Assembly (NCBI GenBank): GCA_024277525.1
Contig: JAJRUZ010000077.1
Coordinates: 1-46,890 of the forward strand
DNA: 46,890 bases
DNA from: Caldifarciminota bacterium
GTDB lineage: Bacteria > Hydrothermota > Hydrothermia > Hydrothermales > JAJRUZ01
Reading direction: 5' to 3'
Shown here piece by piece: positions 8,431-17,778 of the stretch. Positions within the stretch are counted from its first letter, which is position 1; every line of letters begins with the position of its first letter. Under the pieces are notes generated by a model. The model searched no databases. It saw only the letters and a program-made list of their open reading frames with translations, and had not been told where the DNA came from. The position numbers and the translations under genes were made by a program.

Positions 8431-9465
8431 ATGTTAAACATAAAAATAATAAAAGATAAAAACGAATGGGAAAAAGTTTTATCAGATTTTAAAATAAAGG
8501 ACATTTTTTACACTTATGAATTTATTGAGGCAAACTGTATAATTGAAGGTGGTTTTCCAGAAGCAATTCTATGGGAGGGAGAAAACGGAAAGGTTTTTTA
8601 TCCTTATATTAAAAGACCCTTATATAATCTTGAATATGTGCCTGATAAATACAGAGAATATTTTGATATCACTTCCCCATACGGAGCAGGTGGTGTTATT
8701 TTTGAAGGTGATACAAGGGGATTTTTAAATGATCTAAGAGATTTTTTTATTGATGAGAAAATAATTTGTGAATTTATAAGATTTCATCCTTTAATTGAAA
8801 ACCATAAAATTTTTGAAAAAGACTACAAAATAATTGAAGTTTCTCCTATTGTTTATATTGATTTAAGGAAATTTAAAAATGAAAAAGAAATATTAAAAGG
8901 TTTCAGAAAAGGGCATAAAGCGGATATTAAGTATGCGATCAAAAAGGAGTATTTAATTAAAAAAAACAAAGAAAAAGAATGGATTAAAAAATTTTATGAT
9001 TTCTTTATAAAGACCATGAAAAGGGTTGGGAGTGATAAAAGGCATTTTTTTCCTCTGGAATTTTTTATAAAATTGAGTAGAATTAAAGGAGTCAATTTTT
9101 ATTATGTTCTCTTTGAAGGAAATATATTATGCTGTGCAATTTTTCTTAAATTTTATCCATTCGGGACATATTTTCTTTCTGCTTCAAACATTTTAAAAAG
9201 GGGGGGGACCCATTTTATGTTATGGAATTTTATGGAAGAAATTTATAAAGAAAGATTTGAATTTTTTTGTCTCGGAGGAGGGTTAAGTAAAGGAAATGAT
9301 TCTCTTTTACATTTCAAATTGGGTTTTTCAAAAAATATGAAGCCATACTTTATATCAAGAAAAATCTATTTTAAGGAAATTTATGATGAATTAACGAAAG
9401 AATTTATGAAATATAAAAGTTTAAAAGAAAAACCATCCCTTTTCCCTCAGTACAGAGACATTTGA
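8431..9465 (+). CDS. FemAB/BioF2-like acyltransferase (GNAT fold)
   Basis: A 344-residue protein with tandem GNAT-like halves. The C-terminal half (about 145-300) matches the BioF2-like acetyltransferase / FemAB type: a central RKGHKADIKYA segment, a region around YVLFEGNILCCAIFLKF and a late GGGLSKGNDSLLHFKLGFS. Family members add aminoacyl or acyl groups to peptidoglycan precursors or surface sugars. The substrate here is not known. No membrane helix is evident. It opens the plus-strand envelope cassette and is followed after 33 bases by a membrane alkaline-phosphatase-superfamily gene with its own probable promoter. Confidence 0.8.
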   Translation: MLNIKIIKDKNEWEKVLSDFKIKDIFYTYEFIEANCIIEGGFPEAILWEGENGKVFYPYIKRPLYNLEYVPDKYREYFDITSPYGAGGVIFEGDTRGFLNDLRDFFIDEKIICEFIRFHPLIENHKIFEKDYKIIEVSPIVYIDLRKFKNEKEILKGFRKGHKADIKYAIKKEYLIKKNKEKEWIKKFYDFFIKTMKRVGSDKRHFFPLEFFIKLSRIKGVNFYYVLFEGNILCCAIFLKFYPFGTYFLSASNILKRGGTHFMLWNFMEEIYKERFEFFCLGGGLSKGNDSLLHFKLGFSKNMKPYFISRKIYFKEIYDELTKEFMKYKSLKEKPSLFPQYRDI

Positions 9466-9484
9466 AATAGTATAAATAATTTTA

Positions 9485-9490
9485 TATAAT
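9485..9490 (+). promoter_or_regulatory. -10 box, near-leaderless start at 9499
   Basis: TATAAT is separated from the ATG at 9499 by eight bases, with no Shine-Dalgarno. The predicted leader is 0-2 bases. Confidence 0.55.
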
Positions 9491-9498
9491 TTCTACTT

Positions 9499-11394
9499 AT
9501 GTTTAAAAGATATTTCCATTTCTTGTTATTTTTTATCTTTTCGGTATTTACATGTTATTTGTTTGTCCTCTTATATTATATTAACACTTTCCTTCTCTAT
9601 TTCAAAATTAAAGAGATTCTTTTATCACTTCTTTTTATCTTATTTTCAATAACTATTCTCGGGGCACTTATTTCTTTTATTGTATTTCTACCGAGACATA
9701 GATTTTTTATAACAATACTCTTCCTTCTCCTTTTTATTCCCACTTATTGGAACACTGTAAGAATTATAAAATTATGGCTCTTTCACTTTTTGAAAAATAT
9801 AAAATTTATAGGTATTATTTTAGTAAAGATTCCTTTTATATATTGGATTCTGAGGATATTTTTACTTCTAATTACAATTTTGCTTTTAATTTATTTTATA
9901 AGAAAATTTAAAAGCAACTTCATTGAGGAATTCGTAAAGTTTTTCTCACCTTTACCTCAAATATGTTTCTTATTAGCTGTTTTCTCTTTATTAATATTTT
10001 TACCCAGATTTTTTCAAAGAGATTCTTATATTGAAAAATATACAAAAATTGTGCTAAATGACGATTTACCTAATATCATTTTTATTGTATTTGATGCTTT
10101 ATCTTCCGAACACATGTCTCTTTACGGCTATAAAAAAGAAACCACCCCTTTTATAGAAAAATTTGCGAAAGATGCGTATGTGTTTGAACCATTAATAACT
10201 GTTTCAACTTACACTCCCCCGAGTGTAATGAGTATTTATACTTCTTTATATCCTGAAAAACACAAAGTATATGGATTCTATCAGTACCCAAGTGAGGAAG
10301 TTATCAAGGAAAAGAATATGTTCAAGTATTTTAAAAATAAAGGTTATAAAATATTCGGAATCATTCAAAATCTTCTTGTTCATCCTTATGCTTTTAAACT
10401 TGAAGACTATTTTGAATATTCCTTTTTTTCATATTTTAACAAATACCCAATTCCTAAGATTCTTTATATTATTTCTCTCTGGAGTAGAGAATTTAAAATT
10501 TACACTTTTTCTTTTATTTATATGTTTTTAAAAAATATATTGAGAGAATACAGGCACGGATTATTTTATTTAAATTATAAAAGAGAAACTCCATTTCCTA
10601 TAGATGCAGTATTTAGAGAAGCTCTTAATATACTCAAGACAGAAAAAAAACCTGTTTTCCTTCTTCTACATTTTTATTGCCCTCATGACCCTTACCTGCC
10701 TCCTGGTATTAACATACCTTCTAAGTTTGACAACTCAGCAAAACAACTGAATTATTTATATCGTTCACATCCTCCGAGAGATTCAAATAATATTAAAATT
10801 CTTGAAAATTTATATGATGAAAATATCAAATATCTTGATAAAGAGTTTGAAAAATTTGTTGAAGATTTAAAAAGAATTAAAAAATACGATAATACTCTTT
10901 TTTTAATAACATCGGACCATGGAGAAAGTTTTGATTACAGATATGTTGGACATGGAGCACCTGAACTTTTTACAAATGAACTTATAAAAGTTCCATTTAT
11001 AATAAAAACCCCTGATTCTAAGCACAAATATATAAAAAAAAGGGGAAGTATTATAGATATTTTTCCGACCCTACTTGATGTTTTAGGATTTGAAAAACCC
11101 GAATGGGTTGAAGGAATCTCACTTCTTGATGAAAAAGAAAATCATACTTATTTTAAATGCGGGTATTATCCGGACGAGAACAAATTTACCGAAAAATTAA
11201 AAAAGTCCACTTTATGTATTGTTAAAGACTCGCTCAAATTTTATTATAGCATGAAAAAAGACGAATATTCTCTTTATAATTTTTATACCGACCCTTATGA
11301 TAAAAAGGACCTCTCAAAGATTTATCCTCAAAAAACAAAAGAATTTCTTGAACTAATTAAGAAAAATCTTTATGTTTCCGTGCAAGAATTATAA
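9499..11394 (+). CDS. Membrane sulfatase-fold enzyme, copy 1
   Basis: A 631-residue protein with five or so hydrophobic helices in residues 7-172, followed by an alkaline-phosphatase-superfamily domain (about 190-600). Metal-site motifs are FDALSSEHMSLYG (D199), SDHGESF and GHGAPELF. The nucleophile position reads TYTPPSV with Thr239. There is no CxPxR sulfatase signature, so a formylglycine sulfatase is unlikely. The design (helices plus Thr nucleophile) resembles LtaS and phosphoethanolamine transferases, which modify lipids or surface glycans outside the membrane. The exact substrate is unknown. The copy downstream is about 60 percent similar by eye across the catalytic region. Confidence 0.85.
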   Translation: MFKRYFHFLLFFIFSVFTCYLFVLLYYINTFLLYFKIKEILLSLLFILFSITILGALISFIVFLPRHRFFITILFLLLFIPTYWNTVRIIKLWLFHFLKNIKFIGIILVKIPFIYWILRIFLLLITILLLIYFIRKFKSNFIEEFVKFFSPLPQICFLLAVFSLLIFLPRFFQRDSYIEKYTKIVLNDDLPNIIFIVFDALSSEHMSLYGYKKETTPFIEKFAKDAYVFEPLITVSTYTPPSVMSIYTSLYPEKHKVYGFYQYPSEEVIKEKNMFKYFKNKGYKIFGIIQNLLVHPYAFKLEDYFEYSFFSYFNKYPIPKILYIISLWSREFKIYTFSFIYMFLKNILREYRHGLFYLNYKRETPFPIDAVFREALNILKTEKKPVFLLLHFYCPHDPYLPPGINIPSKFDNSAKQLNYLYRSHPPRDSNNIKILENLYDENIKYLDKEFEKFVEDLKRIKKYDNTLFLITSDHGESFDYRYVGHGAPELFTNELIKVPFIIKTPDSKHKYIKKRGSIIDIFPTLLDVLGFEKPEWVEGISLLDEKENHTYFKCGYYPDENKFTEKLKKSTLCIVKDSLKFYYSMKKDEYSLYNFYTDPYDKKDLSKIYPQKTKEFLELIKKNLYVSVQEL

Positions 11395-11442
11395 AAATAT
11401 GTTAAAAAGATATTTCCATTTCTTGTTATTTTTTATCTTTTC
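9505..11442 (+). repeat. 38-base identical segments at two paralogue starts
   Basis: Bases 9505-9542 and 11405-11442 are identical. They encode the first membrane helix (KRYFHFLLFFIFS) of the two tandem paralogues. The rest of the genes has drifted far more at the DNA level, so this patch suggests either gene conversion or strong constraint on the 5' end. Confidence 0.8.
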
Positions 11443-13279
11443 AGTGTTTACTTATTATATGTTTCTTCTTTTCTATAACATAAAAGCTTTCTTACTTTAT
11501 ATGGAAATTTCTGAGATTCTACTTTCCACATTTTTTATTTTGATTTTAATAACCATCTTAGGAGTTTTCATCTCTCTCATTGTATTTTTACCTAAATCCA
11601 AAATTTTTACAAACATAATGTTCTTTATAATTTTTGTTCCTGTATCTTGGAGTGCCCTCAAAATTTTCCGACACTGGATAATTGGAACATTACGGAATAT
11701 AAAATTTATAAACTTTTATTTAAGTAATTTTAAATTTCTCTATTGGGGACTAAAAATTCTTCTTTATCTTATTGCACTTTTGATCATCGTTTATTTTATT
11801 ATAAGACTCAAAAAAAATTTTGTTGAAGAGTTTATAAAATTCTTCTCCCCCTTACCTTATGTTTATTTTTTAACATTCATTGTTTCTTTATTTGTAATTC
11901 TTCCGAGAATTTTTATATCAGAACATTCTTCTCAAAAACACGAAGAAATTCATGAAAATCCTGATAATTCTCCGAACATAATTTTTATAATCTTTGATGC
12001 TTTATCTGCTGAGCATATGTCACTTTACGGATATAAGAAAAAAACCACTCCTTTTATTGAAGAACTTGCAAAAACTTCCTATGTTTTTAAATCTTTAATA
12101 ACTGTTTCAAATTATACTTCAACGAGTGTAATGAGTATTTATTCTTCTTTATATCCTACCTCTCATAGGGTTTATGCCTTTTATCAATTTCCGATCAAAG
12201 AAGTGATTGAAGAAAAGAATATTTTCAAATTTTTTCATGATAAAGGATATAAAATATTTACCATAATTCAAAACCCCTTAGTCCCGATATATTCCTTTAA
12301 ACTTCATAAGTATTCAAATTATGTATTTTTTTCTGATTTTATAAAATATCCGATTCATTTTCTTACATATATAAGTTCCATGTTGGGGTATAAGTTCAAG
12401 GTTAATGTGTTTCATCCTGTTTTTATATTTTTAAAAGACCTCTTCCGGGACGAAAGAACAGGGTTATATTTTTTAAGTTTTTTGAGAAAAACTCCCTTTC
12501 CTATTGATAGGGCCTTTGATGAAGGATTAAAAATAATTAAAAAAGAAAAAGGACCCTTATTTATCCTTATGCATCTCTTTTGTCCTCATGATCCTTTCTT
12601 ACCTCCGGGCATAGAAATTTCTTCAAAGTTTGATAACTCATTTAAACAATTTAAATATCTGTATCGTTCACACCCTGTTAAAGATTCTTCTGATATTAAA
12701 ATCCTGGAAGATTTATATGATGAAAATATAAAATATGCTGACAGGGAATTAAAAAAATTTGTAGAAAAATTAAAAGAAATGAAAAAATTTAAAAATACAG
12801 TTTTTGTGATAACCTCGGATCATGGCGAAAGCTTTATACCCGCATATGTCGGGCATAACACACCTTATTTTTATACTAACGAGCTTATAAGAGTGCCTTT
12901 AATAATAAAATTTCCTGATTCAGGACACAAATATATAGAGAAAAACGGAAGCATTGTGGATATTTTCCCCACACTACTTGATTTATTAAAATTCGAAAAA
13001 CCTGATTGGATTGAAGGGAAATCTCTTCTTGATTCAATAGAAAATGACTTTTTATACTCGGGCTTTTTTCAGGAAGAAAGCAGGTTTTATCCGGGATTGA
13101 AAAATTCTACTTTATGTATTATTAAAGATTCTTTTAAGTTTTATTACAACATGGAAACAAAAGAATATTCTCTTTATGATTTTATAAATGACCCTTATGA
13201 TAAAAAGGATATTTCAGCTTTTTACCCGGATAAAGTTGAAGAGTTTATTGAATTAATCATGAAAAGATTTTATAATTAA
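11399..13279 (+). CDS. Membrane sulfatase-fold enzyme, copy 2
   Basis: A 626-residue tandem paralogue of the preceding gene, starting four bases after its stop. The chosen ATG (11399) matches the paralogue start; an upstream TTG frame adds nine unrelated codons. The helices lie in about 7-170. The catalytic domain has FDALSAEHMSLYG (D200), Thr240 in NYTSTSV, SDHGESF and GHNTPYF. The last differs from the GHG of copy 1, where the second metal-site His context is altered. Like copy 1 it lacks the sulfatase CxPxR motif. The two may act on different substrates or as a pair. Confidence 0.85.
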   Translation: MLKRYFHFLLFFIFSVFTYYMFLLFYNIKAFLLYMEISEILLSTFFILILITILGVFISLIVFLPKSKIFTNIMFFIIFVPVSWSALKIFRHWIIGTLRNIKFINFYLSNFKFLYWGLKILLYLIALLIIVYFIIRLKKNFVEEFIKFFSPLPYVYFLTFIVSLFVILPRIFISEHSSQKHEEIHENPDNSPNIIFIIFDALSAEHMSLYGYKKKTTPFIEELAKTSYVFKSLITVSNYTSTSVMSIYSSLYPTSHRVYAFYQFPIKEVIEEKNIFKFFHDKGYKIFTIIQNPLVPIYSFKLHKYSNYVFFSDFIKYPIHFLTYISSMLGYKFKVNVFHPVFIFLKDLFRDERTGLYFLSFLRKTPFPIDRAFDEGLKIIKKEKGPLFILMHLFCPHDPFLPPGIEISSKFDNSFKQFKYLYRSHPVKDSSDIKILEDLYDENIKYADRELKKFVEKLKEMKKFKNTVFVITSDHGESFIPAYVGHNTPYFYTNELIRVPLIIKFPDSGHKYIEKNGSIVDIFPTLLDLLKFEKPDWIEGKSLLDSIENDFLYSGFFQEESRFYPGLKNSTLCIIKDSFKFYYNMETKEYSLYDFINDPYDKKDISAFYPDKVEEFIELIMKRFYN

Positions 13280-13282
13280 AGT

Positions 13283-13456
13283 ATGAATGGGTTAAGTCTT
13301 ATTATCTTTAATTATATTGACCCTAATACAGGGGGCACAATTTTCCAGTTCCTTCTGCCTTTCATCTCTGCGATAGGTGCAGGAATAATAATCTTCTGGA
13401 GAAGGATAAAAGAAACCTTCAAGAAAATAATCGGAAAAGGTGGGGAAGGAGAATAG
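13283..13456 (+). CDS. Small membrane protein with YIDPNTGG motif
   Basis: A 57-residue frame starting three bases after the stop of the previous gene and overlapping the next by 17 bases. It has a short N-terminal hydrophobic stretch, the motif YIDPNTGG at residues 11-18, one membrane helix (about 20-39) and a basic tail (RRIKETFKKI). A YIDPGTG-type motif in front of a single helix is a recurring pattern in small proteins encoded beside alkaline-phosphatase-superfamily and O-acyltransferase genes. That neighbourhood fits here, so I consider it real. Its function is unknown; it may be a membrane anchor or partner for the adjacent enzymes. Confidence 0.75.
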   Translation: MNGLSLIIFNYIDPNTGGTIFQFLLPFISAIGAGIIIFWRRIKETFKKIIGKGGEGE

Positions 13457-15176
13457 GAAATTAGTAATTCTCGGAATAGATGGAATGGATTTTCGGTTGA
13501 CTCAGAAATGGATAAGTGAAGGAAAACTGAGGAATCTGGAGAAGATAATAAATAAAGGTGAATTTTTACCGCTCATATCTTCAAATCCCTCTCAAAGTCC
13601 TGTTGCATGGGCTTCTCTTGCAACAGGGGCTGACCCCGGAAAGCACGGAATTTTTGACTTTATAAAAATTGAAAGGAAAAACTATGTTCCTTTTCTTTCA
13701 ATTCATAATTTAAAAAAAAGTTTTTTTTCCCTGAATCCCCGATACGAGAGAATAATAGAAGAAAAGACTTTCTGGGAAAAGTTATCCGAAAGAAATAAAA
13801 GGGTAAGAATTCTGAAATGGCCCTGCACTTTTCCTCCTTTTAAAGTCAACGGAGAATTCCTTTCGGGCTTCGGAGTCCCTGATATTAAAGGAGGACTCGG
13901 CAGATATACTCTTTATGCCTCTTTTGATTTTAATCCAGAAAATAAAAGGGGAGATTTTATAAAAATTGAATTTAAAAATAAAAAGACAAAAACTCATATT
14001 AAAGGGCCTTTTAAACAAACACTTCAGGGAAGAAAAGAAATAAGTATTGAATTTGAATTAATACTTAATGAGGACGAAATAATTATTTTAATCAACAACA
14101 AAAAAATTATCCTCAGAAAAAAAAATTGGAGTGAATGGGTGGAATTTGAGTTTAAAATAGGCGGAATAAAATATAAAGGAATAGGAAAGTTTTATTTAAT
14201 TTCTATTAAACCTGAATTCAAATTATATCTCTCCCCTATAAATCTTTCTCCTTTAAATGAAGTTTTAAATCTGACTTTCCCGAAGGATTATTCAAAAAGG
14301 CTTTTTAACAAATACGGAGATTTTTCAACCTTGGGAATGAGTGAAGATGTCAATGCATTGAATGACGGAATTTTTGAAGATGAAGACTTTTTATCAATGG
14401 TTGATTTTTTATTTGAAGAAAAGAGAAAAATGTTCTTAGGAGAAACTCCTGCTAATGATTATTCAGTTTATGCCTTTGTATTTGAAACACTTGACCGAGT
14501 TCAACACATGTTCTGGAACAGAAACGAAAACATTATTGAAAGCTATTATATGAAATTTGATGAACTCGTAGGAGAACTTTTGAATGTAATAGAAGATTAC
14601 GAACTTATAATAATCTCTGATCATGGATTCGGTTCTTTGGATAAATATGTTGATTTGAATGCTTTTTTAAGGGATAAAGGATATCTTGTTTTAAAGGGAA
14701 AAGAAAAAAGTCCCCCGCTTTTTAAAAATGTTGATTTCAAAAAAACAAAAGCATTTGCTTGCGGTTTTACAAGTATTTATTTAAATAAAAAAGGTAGGGA
14801 AGGGAAGGGAATTCTCAATGAGGAGGAATATTTAAAAGAAAAAGAAAATTTAAAAAATATATTAAAAAATTTGGACGATAACGGAAGAAAGGTAATTAAA
14901 GAAGTATATGATACAAGTAATATTTACACACAAAAAAATTCAAAAAATATGCCTGATTTGATTATAGGATTTGAAGAAGGTTATAGGACGGAGTGGGAAA
15001 GTGTGATAGGAGGGGTTGGTAAAGATGTTATAAAGGAAAATAAAAACAAGTGGAAAGGGGACCACATATTTGACCCTTCATTTGTGCCCGGAGTTTTTAT
15101 TTCATCTTTTAAAACAGGGGAAAAAGAAATAAAAGCAGAGAATTTCAGTGAAATTATATTGGATTATTTAAAATAA
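13440..15176 (+). CDS. Type I phosphodiesterase / AP-superfamily enzyme
   Basis: A 578-residue cytoplasmic-looking enzyme with no membrane helix. It shows the nucleotide-pyrophosphatase/phosphodiesterase form of the alkaline-phosphatase fold: GIDGMD (D14 as metal ligand), SQSPVAWASLATG with a Ser nucleophile at about 51-53, PGKHGIFDF, DRVQHMFW (about 350), SDHGFG and GDHIFDP near the C-terminus. Start is GTG at 13440, inside the end of the small membrane gene. An inserted beta-rich segment (about 165-260) lies between the N-terminal and C-terminal halves of the fold. The family splits phosphodiester or pyrophosphate bonds of nucleotides, nucleotide sugars or lipids. In this cassette an activated sugar or lipid carrier is likely. 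It ends in TAATG, coupling it to the aminotransferase gene. Confidence 0.85.
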   Translation: MGKENRKLVILGIDGMDFRLTQKWISEGKLRNLEKIINKGEFLPLISSNPSQSPVAWASLATGADPGKHGIFDFIKIERKNYVPFLSIHNLKKSFFSLNPRYERIIEEKTFWEKLSERNKRVRILKWPCTFPPFKVNGEFLSGFGVPDIKGGLGRYTLYASFDFNPENKRGDFIKIEFKNKKTKTHIKGPFKQTLQGRKEISIEFELILNEDEIIILINNKKIILRKKNWSEWVEFEFKIGGIKYKGIGKFYLISIKPEFKLYLSPINLSPLNEVLNLTFPKDYSKRLFNKYGDFSTLGMSEDVNALNDGIFEDEDFLSMVDFLFEEKRKMFLGETPANDYSVYAFVFETLDRVQHMFWNRNENIIESYYMKFDELVGELLNVIEDYELIIISDHGFGSLDKYVDLNAFLRDKGYLVLKGKEKSPPLFKNVDFKKTKAFACGFTSIYLNKKGREGKGILNEEEYLKEKENLKNILKNLDDNGRKVIKEVYDTSNIYTQKNSKNMPDLIIGFEEGYRTEWESVIGGVGKDVIKENKNKWKGDHIFDPSFVPGVFISSFKTGEKEIKAENFSEIILDYLK

Positions 15177-16363
15177 TGAAAAAACCGGCGATTCTCGGTG
15201 GAGAGCCTGCTTTTAATAGATTAATACCTATAACAAAACCATTTTGTCCTTCACCAAAGGATATTGAAAAAGAGCTTTCCGAAATTTTTTCTTCAGGACA
15301 GATTACTAACGGAAAATATGTAAAAAAACTTGAGGAACAAATATGTGAATACTTAGGCGTTCCTTATGCGGTTTGTGTTTCAAGTTGCACACTCGGGCTT
15401 ATTTTAACTCTTAAAGCGCTTGAAATAAAAGGAAAAGTTGTAGTTCCCTCTTTCACATTTCCCGCAACACTTAACGCATTGATATGGAATAACATAAAAC
15501 CCAAGCTTTGTGAATGTGAGTTAGACACTTTTAATATAAATCCTGTTGAAGTTGAAAAGAACATTGATGAAGAAACAAAAGGAATAATGGGGGTTCACGT
15601 TTACGGAACAGCCTGTAATATTGAAAAACTTGAAGAAATTGCAAAAAAATATAATTTGATGCTGATTTTTGATGCTGCGCACGGTTTCGGAGGAAAGTAC
15701 AAGGGAAAATTTTTGGGCAATTTTGGTGAAGCCGAAGTTTTCAGTTTGAGTCCCACAAAAACACTTGTCGCAGGAGAAGGGGGAGTTATTACGACCAAAA
15801 ACAGGGACCTCGCGGAAAAATTGAGAATTCTGAGAAATTACGGAGATCCGGGTACAAATGATTTTGAACTTATAGGACTTAACTCAAGAATGAGTGAGTT
15901 GCATGCAATTTTGGGTTTGTATTCAATTAAAAGGGTTGAAAAAGAAATAGAGAGAAGGAATGAAATTGCTCAGATTTATATGGAAAATTTAAAGGAATTG
16001 CCGGGGATTTCTTTTCAAAAAATTGAAAATTTTATAAAAAGCACTTTTAAAGATTTCTCAATTGTGATAGATGAGGAGGAATTCGGGTTAAAAAGAGAAG
16101 AGTTAAAGATTTCTCTTGAGAGGGAAAACATACAGATAAAAAGATATTTTTATCCGCCTGTTCACAGACAGAAAGTATATAAAAAAATGTTTGACGGAAT
16201 TTCTTTACCTGTGACTGAAAAAATATCTGAAAATGTGATAAGTTTGCCAATATACTTTTCTTTAAGGGACGAAGAGGTTAAAAAGATCTGTGAATGTATA
16301 AAAAAAATTTACGATTACAGGAAAGAAATTAAAGAATATTTAAAAAATGAGAAAAAAAATTAA
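15176..16363 (+). CDS. DegT/DnrJ/EryC1 PLP aminotransferase
   Basis: A 395-residue fold-type I PLP enzyme that aminates keto-sugars bound to nucleotides. Visible motifs are SSCTLGLILTLKAL, VVVPSFTFPATLNAL, FDAAHGFGGKY (D166) and FSLSPTKTLVAGEGG with the PLP lysine K195, then RNYGDPGTNDF and GLNSRMSELHAILG. Length is normal for the family. Start overlaps the preceding stop by one base and its end overlaps the next gene by 17 bases, so it is clearly in an operon. With the following epimerase it points to synthesis of an amino-deoxy sugar for the cell surface. Confidence 0.92.
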   Translation: MKKPAILGGEPAFNRLIPITKPFCPSPKDIEKELSEIFSSGQITNGKYVKKLEEQICEYLGVPYAVCVSSCTLGLILTLKALEIKGKVVVPSFTFPATLNALIWNNIKPKLCECELDTFNINPVEVEKNIDEETKGIMGVHVYGTACNIEKLEEIAKKYNLMLIFDAAHGFGGKYKGKFLGNFGEAEVFSLSPTKTLVAGEGGVITTKNRDLAEKLRILRNYGDPGTNDFELIGLNSRMSELHAILGLYSIKRVEKEIERRNEIAQIYMENLKELPGISFQKIENFIKSTFKDFSIVIDEEEFGLKREELKISLERENIQIKRYFYPPVHRQKVYKKMFDGISLPVTEKISENVISLPIYFSLRDEEVKKICECIKKIYDYRKEIKEYLKNEKKN

Positions 16364-17699
16364 AAAATACTGTATCGGTCCGGATTATACAATTTTAGAA
16401 GCAATGAAGGTGATAAGTGGGGGAGGAATAAGGGGAGCATTTGTTGTAGATAAAAACCTGAGACTCGTAGGGATTGTATCGGATGGAGATATAAGAAGAG
16501 CTATTTTAAGAGGAAAAAATCTAAATACTAAAATCAAATATGTTATGAATCCTGATCCAATTTTCCTATTAGAGGAAAAAAAGGTTGATTTAATAAAATT
16601 GATGGTTGAAAAAGATATTTTAATTTTGCCTGTTGTTGATAAAAATGGAATTTTAAAAGATTTTCATTACCTTCCTGAACTTATTACAAAAAACAAAGTC
16701 AAAAAGAAAAAAGAAAAAGTCCTTGTAATAGGAGGAGCGGGATATGTAGGTTCTATACTTGTGGATATTTTAAAAAGTAAAGGACATGATGTTAGAGTAT
16801 TAGATATTCTTCTATATGGGGAGGGTTCTATAAAAAAATTAAAAAGAAAATATCCCACACTTGAATTTATAAAAGGTGATATAAGAAATATTGAGGACAT
16901 AATGAAGGGCTTACAGGGTGTAAAAATAATTGTTCATTTAGGAGAGATAGTGGGTGACCCTGCATGCAATATTAATCCAAATTACACAATTGAAATAAAT
17001 TACATAGCAACAAGAACCTTAGCAGAGATAGCAAAAGAAAGCGGTGTTGAGAAATTCATTTATATTTCAAGTTGCAGTGTCTACGGGTTCGGAGAAAAGA
17101 CATTTAATGAACAAAGTGAATGTAATCCCCTCTCCCTTTATGCTAAATGTAAACTTGAATCCGAAAGAGCCCTCAAAGAGTTGCAAAACAATTCTTTTAT
17201 CACGGTTATATTGAGACTTGCTACAGTGTTTGGCATTTCTCTCAGACCGAGATTTGATCTCATAGTAAATTTATTAACTGCGCAAGCAGTAAAAGACAAA
17301 AAAATAAAAATTTTCGGTGGCGAACAATGGAGACCTTTTATACATGTAAGAGACGCAGCTAAAGCAATCACAACAATAATAGAGTATCCTCATAAAGATA
17401 TAGGAGGAGAAATATTCAATGTGGGAGCAGATAATTTAAATTACAAAATAAAACATATTGGTGAAATAATAAAGAAAACACTCCCCGATACAAAGGTTGA
17501 AATCCTTGATGAAATCACAGATGAAAGAAGTTACAAGGTTTCGTTTAAAAAAATAAAAGAATATTTCAATTTCACTCCTGATTTTGATTTACAGAGAGGT
17601 ATAAAGGAAATTGTGGAATTTGTGAAAAAAAATAAAATAGACTATCGAAAAAAAGAATACAGTAATTATCTGAACTTAGTTGAAAAAATTGAAGTTTAG
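16347..17699 (+). CDS. CBS-pair fused to NAD-dependent sugar epimerase
   Basis: A 450-residue fusion. Residues 5-115 form two CBS motifs (GAFVVDKNLRLVGIVSDGDIRR and LPVVDKNGILKDF). A basic linker (115-124) leads to an extended short-chain dehydrogenase domain: GGAGYVGS (129-136) for NAD binding, SSCSVYG, YAKCK (the YxxxK catalytic pair) and WRPFIHVRDAA. The SDR part is of the nucleotide-sugar epimerase/dehydratase type. CBS pairs usually sense adenine nucleotides and are common on sugar nucleotidyltransferases; fusion to an epimerase is unusual. It follows the aminotransferase with a 17-base overlap, so they probably serve the same sugar pathway. Confidence 0.88.
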   Translation: MRKKIKKYCIGPDYTILEAMKVISGGGIRGAFVVDKNLRLVGIVSDGDIRRAILRGKNLNTKIKYVMNPDPIFLLEEKKVDLIKLMVEKDILILPVVDKNGILKDFHYLPELITKNKVKKKKEKVLVIGGAGYVGSILVDILKSKGHDVRVLDILLYGEGSIKKLKRKYPTLEFIKGDIRNIEDIMKGLQGVKIIVHLGEIVGDPACNINPNYTIEINYIATRTLAEIAKESGVEKFIYISSCSVYGFGEKTFNEQSECNPLSLYAKCKLESERALKELQNNSFITVILRLATVFGISLRPRFDLIVNLLTAQAVKDKKIKIFGGEQWRPFIHVRDAAKAITTIIEYPHKDIGGEIFNVGADNLNYKIKHIGEIIKKTLPDTKVEILDEITDERSYKVSFKKIKEYFNFTPDFDLQRGIKEIVEFVKKNKIDYRKKEYSNYLNLVEKIEV

Positions 17700-17778
17700 T
17701 TGTGCTTTGGAAGAAAATATAAAAATTATTCCGATAGTTTTTCCGAGCCTTTTCAGGAGATTATATTCTATCTAAAAA

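Noticed and set aside
9499-13279. Formylglycine arylsulfatases
   Set aside because: The fold matches, but the CxPxR activation motif is absent in both copies.
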